A stretch of 5,073 nt of DNA from Actinomycetota bacterium (lineage in GTDB: Bacteria; Actinomycetota; Thermoleophilia; Gaiellales; Gaiellaceae), in NCBI GenBank assembly GCA_013697465.1, contig JACCWU010000232.1, forward strand, positions 1 through 5,073. The letters are read 5' to 3'. This document shows, in pieces, positions 1-4,127 of the stretch (its first letter is position 1; every line of letters starts with the position of its first letter). The notes under the pieces were generated by a model that worked only from the letters and a program-made list of their open reading frames with translations, did no database searches and was not told where the DNA came from. The translations under genes and the position numbers were made by a program.

Positions 1-248
1 GTGAACTTCCGACCGCTCGGCTCGACGTGACCCATGAAGCCGAAGAGCGGTGCGTGCACCGAGAGTGCGATTCCGTGCTCCCGCGCGAGCTCCCCGAGGC
101 GCTCCGCGAAAGGATAGTCCATCCAGAACCCGCTCTCGAAGTCGACCTCGCAGGCGTCGTAGCCGCGCTCGAGGAGGATCTCGATCGCCTGCTCCGGCGA
201 CTCGCGCGACGGCATCCGGGCGGGACCGAGCTTGATCCACGCTGCCAC
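1..248 (-). CDS. TIM-barrel protein, endonuclease IV / xylose isomerase-like, 5' part only
   Basis: This is the N-terminal 82 codons of a minus-strand gene that leaves the window at base 1. The start is GTG at 248-246. It is forced, because an in-frame TAG lies at 260-258 and no other start codon falls between. The ATG at 256-254 is in another frame that reads as Ser/Arg-rich nonsense. The product begins VAAWIKLGPARMPS. Around residues 28-38 it has ERGYDACEVDF, like the first strand-helix unit of the AP endonuclease 2 superfamily. At residues 64-67 it has VHAP, where endonuclease IV proteins place a metal-binding His (here H65). Family members are DNA-repair AP endonucleases or sugar isomerases/epimerases. 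Most of the metal site lies outside the window, so the activity cannot be decided. Third codon positions are strongly G/C, which supports real coding. It is divergent from the DUF6941-like gene. Confidence 0.8.
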   Translation of the reverse strand, partial: MAAWIKLGPARMPSRESPEQAIEILLERGYDACEVDFESGFWMDYPFAERLGELAREHGIALSVHAPLFGFMGHVEPSGRKF

Positions 249-254
249 GGCGCC

Positions 255-260
255 ATGCTA
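255..260 (-). promoter_or_regulatory. Putative -10 element (TAGCAT) of a leaderless promoter
   Basis: On the minus strand TAGCAT is followed by exactly six bases (GGCGCC) and then the GTG start of the TIM-barrel gene. A transcript starting about seven bases after this -10 would begin at the start codon itself. No Shine-Dalgarno-like sequence precedes the GTG. I see no convincing -35 box; that region overlaps the palindrome at 268-307. The same spacing recurs at 1027 and 1347, which is the main reason for the call. Confidence 0.5.
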
Positions 261-267
261 GTTACAG

Positions 268-307
268 GCGCAGAACGGAATCCGCGAGCTTCGGATTCCG
301 TTCGCGC
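268..307. repeat. Palindromic extragenic element, copy 1
   Basis: GAACGGAATCCG at 273-284 and CGGATTCCGTTC at 292-303 are perfect 12-bp inverted arms around a 7-base loop. GCGC at 268-271 and 304-307 extends the stem to 16 bp with one bulged A (272). The core matches the copies at 826-864 and 865-903, so this is a repeat family rather than a lone hairpin. It lies between two divergent genes and has no T tract on either strand, so it is not a classic intrinsic terminator. Possible roles are a REP-like element, a small non-autonomous mobile element or a protein-binding site. Confidence 0.75.
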
Positions 308-354
308 AAATTTCCCCCTGAAGACGGCTGCTGTCGCGGCCGGGCGCTGCGAGT

Positions 355-384
355 TCACATCAACCTCTGGTGGCCGCGATGTGA
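355..384 (+). promoter_or_regulatory. Operator-like inverted repeat upstream of the DUF6941-like gene
   Basis: TCACATC (355-361) and GATGTGA (378-384) form a perfect 7-bp inverted repeat with a 16-base spacer. A small nested ACC/GGT pair (363-365, 369-371) lies inside the spacer. The element ends 12 bases before the ATG at 397, so it covers the expected promoter region. It could be a repressor or activator site, or a 5' RNA hairpin. A TTCACA resembling a -35 box sits at 354-359, but no -10 stands at a normal distance from it. No regulator can be named. Confidence 0.35.
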
Positions 385-396
385 TTGCCTTAGCGC

Positions 397-822
397 ATGA
401 AGGCGACGATGTTCCTCGCCGACTACGCGGTGGTCTCGGACGGGAAGCTCACGATCGTCGGCGGCGGCTGGTCCCAGACAGGCCCCGAGCCCGCATCCTT
501 CGGCATCGGCCTGCTCATCCAGGTTCCCTGGGACCAGTCCAACACCATGCATTCGTTCTCCGTCGAGCTCCTCGACTCCGACGGCGCTGCCGTCGTGCTC
601 GAGACACCCGAAGACGAGGAGCAGGCGGTCGCGTTCGGCGGCGAGTTCGAGGTCGGCCGCCCGCCGGGCCTCAAGCCCGGGACGCCGCTCGATTTCCCGG
701 TCGCGATGAACTCGACCCCGCTTCCGCTCGAGGCCGGACGCTACGAGTGGCGGCTGACGATCGACGGCGAGGGTCGCCAAGACTGGACGCTTCCGTTCAC
801 GGTGCGCGCTGAGGAGGCGTAG
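397..822 (+). CDS. DUF6941-like conserved protein, 141 aa
   Basis: The product resembles the actinobacterial family of unknown function I recall as DUF6941, whose members open with a short hydrophobic strand, then Gly-rich and Trp-rich turns. Visible landmarks are MKATMFLADYAVVSDGKL at the start, VGGGW at residues 21-25, VPWDQSN at 43-49, GRPPGLKPGTPLD at 87-99 and AGRYEW at 113-118. There is no signal peptide, membrane segment or Cys residue. The alternating hydrophobic pattern and Gly/Pro turns suggest a small soluble beta-sandwich in the cytoplasm, with no visible catalytic motif. ATG 397 is preferred over ATG 409 because relatives begin with the MKxTMxLAD stretch. No clear ribosome binding site precedes it. 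The gene is divergent from the TIM-barrel gene, and a palindromic repeat begins four bases after its stop codon. The function is unknown. Confidence 0.85.
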   Translation: MKATMFLADYAVVSDGKLTIVGGGWSQTGPEPASFGIGLLIQVPWDQSNTMHSFSVELLDSDGAAVVLETPEDEEQAVAFGGEFEVGRPPGLKPGTPLDFPVAMNSTPLPLEAGRYEWRLTIDGEGRQDWTLPFTVRAEEA

Positions 823-825
823 TTC

Positions 826-864
826 TGCGCAAGACCGGACTCCGCTCGCGCGGGTTCCGATCTC
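826..864. repeat. Palindromic extragenic element, copy 2 (degenerate, tandem)
   Basis: This is an imperfect palindrome: 833-845 and 850-862 pair at 10 of 13 positions around a TCGC loop. It aligns head-to-tail with the next copy at an offset of 39 bases. TGCGCAAGACCGGACTCCGC here matches TGTGCAAGGCCAGAATCCGC there at 16 of 20 positions. It starts just after the stop of the DUF6941-like gene. It is the most decayed of the three copies. Confidence 0.65.
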
Positions 865-903
865 TGTGCAAGGCCAGAATCCGCGAGCGCGGATTCTGGC
901 CGC
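865..903. repeat. Palindromic extragenic element, copy 3 (perfect hairpin)
   Basis: GGCCAGAATCCGCG (872-885) and CGCGGATTCTGGCC (888-901) are perfect 14-bp inverted arms separated by AG, so the folded form would be a 12-bp stem with a six-base CGAGCG loop. The core GAATCCGCGAGC is identical to that in copy 1. Perfect pairing of both arms suggests recent arrival or selection on the structure. No T run follows, so transcription termination is possible but not indicated. Confidence 0.75.
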
Positions 904-914
904 ACTAGAACCAT

Positions 915-940
915 GGCGCGCGAAAACCCCTGAAGCGCGG
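915..940. repeat. CCCCTGAAG box downstream of a palindrome (second occurrence)
   Basis: GCGCGAAAACCCCTGAAG with a CGG shortly after (936-940) resembles GCGCAAATTTCCCCCTGAAG with CGG at 304-327. Each lies to the right of a palindromic element, 11 and 25 bases beyond the stem. The shared CCCCTGAAG (315-323 and 927-935) suggests the palindrome is part of a larger composite repeat. The rest of this gap, to about 1026, holds nothing I recognise. Confidence 0.4.
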
Positions 941-1026
941 TCTTACGGCCGCGGCGTTTGGACCTCCATATTCGCCCGCGCAGTTCGGGCCTTGGCGCGG
1001 AACGCTGCTCCGTCCGGGCGCATGCG

Positions 1027-1032
1027 TACGCT
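1027..1032 (+). promoter_or_regulatory. Putative -10 element (TACGCT) of a leaderless promoter
   Basis: TACGCT is followed by six bases (CGGAGC) and then GTG at 1039, the same spacing as at 260 and 1347. The GGAG at 1034-1037 is only one base from the start codon, too close to act as a normal ribosome binding site, so a leaderless start is the simpler reading. No convincing -35 is visible. Confidence 0.45.
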
Positions 1033-1038
1033 CGGAGC

Positions 1039-1311
1039 GTGTCCAGACTTCCGACTCGCATCGATCTGCTCGAGCTCGACATCGACCTCCGGCTCACGGA
1101 CCTCTGGCGGGAAGCCGTCGACGTGAGCGAGTGGAATCTCGAGGTCGTTGCGGCCTTCATACGCGCCGCTTACGGGAAGGGCTACTGCGACGCGCTCACC
1201 GAGGAATCCCCAGGAGCGCTCTGTGTCGACCACGGGTACCGGCTACCCGAGCGGCACGCTGGAAGCCATTCCGGGCTCGGGCAGCCCGTCCGCCAGCGCG
1301 ACGCCGCGTAA
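1039..1311 (+). CDS. Conserved small hypothetical protein, 90 aa
   Basis: I know no function for this protein. It starts VSRLPTRIDLLELDID, continues with an amphipathic helical stretch at about residues 17-45 (two Trp, W23 and W32), then YGKGYCDAL at 45-53 and LCVDHGYRLPE at 61-71. C50, C62 and H65 sit close together and could bind metal, although this is only suggestive. The last 18 residues look unstructured. There is no signal peptide or membrane segment. The frame stays open upstream to a TTG at 958, but that extension crosses non-coding, repeat-flanking sequence. GTG 1039 is preferred because it begins the protein-like part and has a -10-like TACGCT six bases upstream. Third-position G/C bias supports coding. 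The antisense frame over this region (943-1233) looks like a shadow. It lies 47 bases before ccmE in the same direction, but ccmE seems to have its own promoter. Confidence 0.7.
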   Translation: MSRLPTRIDLLELDIDLRLTDLWREAVDVSEWNLEVVAAFIRAAYGKGYCDALTEESPGALCVDHGYRLPERHAGSHSGLGQPVRQRDAA

Positions 1312-1346
1312 TCCTCTGCTCAGAGGGATTCGCCGCCCCGCCCGGG

Positions 1347-1352
1347 TAGACT
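1347..1352 (+). promoter_or_regulatory. Putative -10 element (TAGACT) for the ccmEF cluster, leaderless
   Basis: TAGACT is followed by six bases (GCCCGT) and the GTG start of ccmE at 1359. TAGACT fits the TANNNT consensus of group 1 sigma factors in actinobacteria. With normal -10 to start-site spacing the RNA would begin at or next to the GTG. No Shine-Dalgarno sequence fits in the short gap. This would drive ccmE, ccmF, the ccmI-like gene and perhaps the M23 peptidase gene as one transcript. Confidence 0.5.
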
Positions 1353-1358
1353 GCCCGT

Positions 1359-1769
1359 GTGGCACGCCAGGCGAGCCCCGCGCGTCTCGTCATCGCGCTC
1401 TCGGTCGCGGGCCTGCTCGCGATCTTCCTCCTGTACACCTCGATCGCGGGTGACGCAAACCCGTCGATCGCGCCGAGCGACCTTCGGAATCGCACGGAGA
1501 AGGTGCAGCTTGCGGGAGTCGTCCTCGGGCCGATCCGGGGAGACGCGCACGCCGCGGGCCTGCGCTTCGTGTTGCGCGACATGGGAGGAGACCGGCGGAC
1601 AGGCGTTCCCGTTCGCTATAGCGGCTCCGTCCCGGACCTCTTCAAAGTGGGTCGCCAGATCGTCGTCGTCGGACGTCTGCGGCAGGGCGTCTTCGTCGCG
1701 GAGCCGGGGTCGATGATCACGAAGTGCCCGTCGAAGTACGCGCCCAAGCAAAGCGGCGACCCGGCCTGA
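1359..1769 (+). CDS. ccmE: Cytochrome c maturation protein CcmE, Cys-type haem chaperone
   Basis: CcmE takes haem from the CcmABCD export complex, holds it covalently on the outer face of the cytoplasmic membrane and hands it to CcmF. The 136-aa product has one N-terminal membrane anchor (about residues 8-28) and then an OB-fold beta-barrel domain. Family landmarks are VQLAGVVLGPIRG (49-61), RFVLRDMG (69-76), VRYSGSVPDLFKVG (85-98) and a C-terminal CPSKY at 123-127. Proteobacterial CcmE has HxxxY (His binds haem); here Cys123 takes that place with Tyr127 kept, as in archaeal, Desulfovibrio and some Gram-positive proteins. Start GTG 1359 is forced: an in-frame TAG at 1347-1349 closes the frame, and no start codon lies between. 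The overlapping GTG at 1357 is in the wrong frame. The stop is nine bases before ccmF, so the two are almost certainly cotranscribed. Confidence 0.93.
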   Translation: MARQASPARLVIALSVAGLLAIFLLYTSIAGDANPSIAPSDLRNRTEKVQLAGVVLGPIRGDAHAAGLRFVLRDMGGDRRTGVPVRYSGSVPDLFKVGRQIVVVGRLRQGVFVAEPGSMITKCPSKYAPKQSGDPA

Positions 1770-1770
1770 C

Positions 1771-1774
1771 GAGG
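1771..1774 (+). promoter_or_regulatory. Ribosome binding site of ccmF (GAGG)
   Basis: GAGG lies right after the ccmE stop codon and four bases before the ccmF ATG. It is short but well placed and supports the ATG at 1779. Its presence at an internal operon gene contrasts with the lack of such sites at the putative leaderless starts. Confidence 0.5.
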
Positions 1775-1778
1775 TCCC

Positions 1779-3773
1779 ATGGCTGAGCTCGGTCGCGCCG
1801 CGCTCCTCGTCACGCTCGGCCTTGCCGTGTACGCACTCGTCGCGGGAGCCGCGGCGGCGTATCTCGGTCGTCGCCGCCTCGCGCTTTCTGCGCAGAACGC
1901 CCTCACCGCGGCGTCTTTCTCGACCCTCGTCGCCTCGGGAGTGCTCCTTGCTGCCCTCGTCCGGAGCGACTTCTCGTTCTCGTACGTCGCGCGCACGACG
2001 AGCGAGGCCCTCCCGCTCCAGTACAAGATCTCGGCCTTCTGGGGCGGACAGGAGGGCTCGCTGCTCTTCTGGCTCGCCATACTGACCGCTTGCGGTGCCC
2101 TGGCTGTGCGGTTGAACCGAGCGTGGGCGCGCGATCTGATCGTCTGGGCCGTCCCGGTCTTCGCCGCGGTCGCCGTCTTTTTCTCGTTCCTCGTAGTCGT
2201 CGTCGCAAGCCCGTTTGCGACACAGGCCGCGCCGCTCGATGGGGCCGGCATGACCCCGAGTCTCCAGAACCCGTACATGCTCGCGCACCCGATCTTCCTC
2301 TACCTCGGCTATGTCGGCCTGACCGTTCCGTTCGCCTTTGCGCTTGGCTCGCTCCTCTCGGGACGAGTGGACGAGCGCTGGCTCGTGGCCACCCGCCGCT
2401 GGACGCTCTTCGCATGGGCTGCGCTCGGGATCGGTCAGCTCCTCGGCTCGCATTGGGCGTATGTCGAGGTGGGCTGGGGCGGGTATTTCGCGTGGGATCC
2501 GGTGGAGAACGCAGCGCTGATGCCGTGGCTCGCGGCGACCGCGTTTCTCCACTCGGTGATGATCCAGGAGAAGCGCGGCATGCTCCGCGTCTGGAACATC
2601 CTCCTCGTCCTCCTAGCGTTCGCGCTCGCCCTCTTCGGGACCTTCCTCACCCGGTCGGGCATCCTCAACTCGATTCACTCGTTCACGCAGAGCTCGATCG
2701 GACCGTGGTTCCTCGCGTTCATCGCGCTGACGGTGGCGGTGTCGCTCACACTTCTATTCCGACGGCTGCCGCAGCTCCGCTCGCCGACGAGGCTCGAGTC
2801 ACCGGTCTCGCGTGAGGCGGCGTTTCTCTACAACAATCTGCTCCTGCTCGCACTCTGCCTGACGATCCTGTGGGGGGTCGTCTACCCGATCCTTTCCGAG
2901 GCCGTGCGGGGCGAGGCGGTGGTCCTCGGGCGCGCGTACTACGACTTCTTCCTGCGGATCTTCGGCCTGCCGCTGCTCCTGCTCATGGGCATCGGGCCGC
3001 TCATCGCCTGGAGACGGGCATCTCTGCAGAGCCTTCTCACCACGTTTCGCTGGCCGACGCTCGTCGCGCTGGTCTCCGGTGTGGTGCTGCTCACACTCGG
3101 CGCCGGGAGCTCGATCCCCGGCCTGATCGCGTACACGTTCGCCGCGTTCGTCCTCACGACGATCGTGTTGGAGTTCGCCCGGGGGACACGTGCCAGGATG
3201 GCGCTCGGAGCGGGCTCGTGGAGCGGCGCCTTCTTCTCGTTGCTGACCCGGAACAGACGCCGTTATGGCGGGTACGTCGTCCACGCGTCGATCGTGATCC
3301 TCGCGGTCGGCATCGCGGGCTCGAGCGCATTCGACAGCGTCGCCGAGGCGAGGCTCACACGCGGCGACTCAATGAGCATCGGCGACTACACGCTCGTGTA
3401 TCAGTCGCTTGACGAGCGCGTCGCCTCGAACGCGACCGAGATCCGTGCGACCCTCGGCGTCTCCCGTGGCGACCGCGACCTGGGGACACTCGAGGCCGGA
3501 AAGAACGCATACACCGTGGAGGCGCAGCTGTCGAACGAGGTGGGGATCAGGAGCGATCTCCTGACCGGAGAGGATCTTTTCGTCATCGCGGAGCAGGTCG
3601 ACCCAGACGGCACCGTCTACTTCCGCGTGTTCGTCAAGCCGCTCGTCAACTTGATCTGGATCGCCGGCTTCGTCTTCGTCCTCGGTTCGCTGATAGCGCT
3701 GTGGCCCAACGCCCGCGAGCAGCGGCGCCTGATCCAGCGCTCTAGCGAGATCGGTCTCCCCGCAACACGTTGA
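1779..3773 (+). CDS. ccmF: Cytochrome c haem lyase subunit CcmF
   Basis: CcmF is the membrane protein that joins haem from CcmE to the CxxCH thiols of apocytochrome c. At 664 aa it is close to the E. coli length. It is strongly hydrophobic with many membrane segments and an outer-face domain at about residues 515-620, then a final membrane helix (about 622-642). Motifs in order are FWGGQEGSLLFW (87-98), AHPIFLYLGYVG (169-180), the haem-binding WWD region WGGYFAWDPVEN (233-244), FLHSVMIQEKRG (256-267) and FLTRSGILNSIHSF (289-302). H170, H258, H300 and H502 line up by motif with the four haem-liganding histidines known in E. coli CcmF (H173, H261, H303, H491). In the WWD core the usual WWF triplet is YFA here (236-238). 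Start ATG 1779 has a GAGG four bases upstream. The stop overlaps the start of the ccmI-like gene. The long antisense frame over ccmE and ccmF is a composition shadow. Confidence 0.96.
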   Translation: MAELGRAALLVTLGLAVYALVAGAAAAYLGRRRLALSAQNALTAASFSTLVASGVLLAALVRSDFSFSYVARTTSEALPLQYKISAFWGGQEGSLLFWLAILTACGALAVRLNRAWARDLIVWAVPVFAAVAVFFSFLVVVVASPFATQAAPLDGAGMTPSLQNPYMLAHPIFLYLGYVGLTVPFAFALGSLLSGRVDERWLVATRRWTLFAWAALGIGQLLGSHWAYVEVGWGGYFAWDPVENAALMPWLAATAFLHSVMIQEKRGMLRVWNILLVLLAFALALFGTFLTRSGILNSIHSFTQSSIGPWFLAFIALTVAVSLTLLFRRLPQLRSPTRLESPVSREAAFLYNNLLLLALCLTILWGVVYPILSEAVRGEAVVLGRAYYDFFLRIFGLPLLLLMGIGPLIAWRRASLQSLLTTFRWPTLVALVSGVVLLTLGAGSSIPGLIAYTFAAFVLTTIVLEFARGTRARMALGAGSWSGAFFSLLTRNRRRYGGYVVHASIVILAVGIAGSSAFDSVAEARLTRGDSMSIGDYTLVYQSLDERVASNATEIRATLGVSRGDRDLGTLEAGKNAYTVEAQLSNEVGIRSDLLTGEDLFVIAEQVDPDGTVYFRVFVKPLVNLIWIAGFVFVLGSLIALWPNAREQRRLIQRSSEIGLPATR

Positions 3774-4123
3774 CGCTCGCGCTCGTCCTCGCCGCGCTCC
3801 TTGCGGTTGTCTGTGTCGTCGCGGTCGCGTTTCCGTTCATCCGGGAGCCTGAACCGGAGTCCGATAGCCTGCACGACCTCAACGACGATGAACGGCGCCG
3901 CCTGGAGCTGCTCGAAGAGCGCGACCGGGCGCTCGCCGCGCTAAAGGAGCTCGAGTTCGATCACAGAACCGGGACGATCTCCGACGAGGACTACCGTGCG
4001 CTTCTGGGCCCGCTCCGACGGGACGCCGCGAACGCGCTTCGGGCACTCGAGCCTGATCGCGCTGGTACGCCGCCCGACAAGCCCGAAACGCGGGAGGGAC
4101 GTCCGACCGGCGGGCGAACCTAA
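3770..4123 (+). CDS. Short CcmI-like membrane protein, 117 aa
   Basis: The product has one N-terminal membrane helix (about residues 2-23) followed by a charged helical region. It resembles the N-terminal domain of CcmI: EERDRALAALKELEFDHRTGTISDEDYRALL spans about residues 49-79, matching the 'ALKELExDxxTGxIsdeDY' pattern of short CcmI-like proteins that follow ccmF in actinobacteria. Proteobacterial CcmI is about 400 aa with a C-terminal TPR domain that binds apocytochrome; that domain is absent, and residues 94-117 are a Pro/Gly/Thr-rich tail. No CxxC pair is present, so it is not CcmH or CcmG. The start is TTG 3770, whose last two bases form the TGA stop of ccmF (TTGA overlap). No ATG or GTG lies nearby in frame, and translation is probably coupled to ccmF. 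It probably assists haem ligation at CcmF, but this is inferred from position and the membrane-domain resemblance. Confidence 0.75.
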   Translation: MTLALVLAALLAVVCVVAVAFPFIREPEPESDSLHDLNDDERRRLELLEERDRALAALKELEFDHRTGTISDEDYRALLGPLRRDAANALRALEPDRAGTPPDKPETREGRPTGGRT

Positions 4124-4127
4124 CGGC

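Noticed and set aside
27..812. 261-aa plus-strand frame covering the left end and the DUF6941-like gene
   Set aside because: It runs antisense to the TIM-barrel fragment, through the palindrome, and out of frame with the DUF6941-like gene; its composition is Arg-rich with no domain.
865..903. Perfect hairpin as an intrinsic terminator of the DUF6941-like gene
   Set aside because: No T run follows on either strand, and related copies sit between divergent genes and in tandem, which fits a repeat element better.
268..903. The three palindromes as a CRISPR array
   Set aside because: Only three copies, two directly abutting without a spacer and the third more than 500 bases away across a gene; no cas gene is present.
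741..1160. 139-aa minus-strand frame over the tandem palindromes
   Set aside because: Its internal repeat (ESALADSGLAQ / ESGLAQ) is just the translated palindromic DNA repeat, not a protein repeat.
943..1233. 96-aa minus-strand frame opposite the small hypothetical gene
   Set aside because: The plus-strand frame has the better third-position G/C pattern, a more protein-like sequence and a -10-like element at the right distance.
1310..1330. Small hairpin CCTC...GAGG between the 90-aa gene and ccmE as a terminator
   Set aside because: The stem is short and imperfect (a bulged G), and no T tract follows; it cannot be called a terminator from sequence alone.
1320..2552. 410-aa open frame on the minus strand across ccmE and the first part of ccmF
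   Set aside because: The product is Arg/Glu/Asp-rich with no recognisable domain, and the plus strand carries clear ccmE and ccmF with family motifs. Long antisense frames are expected in DNA with high third-position G/C.
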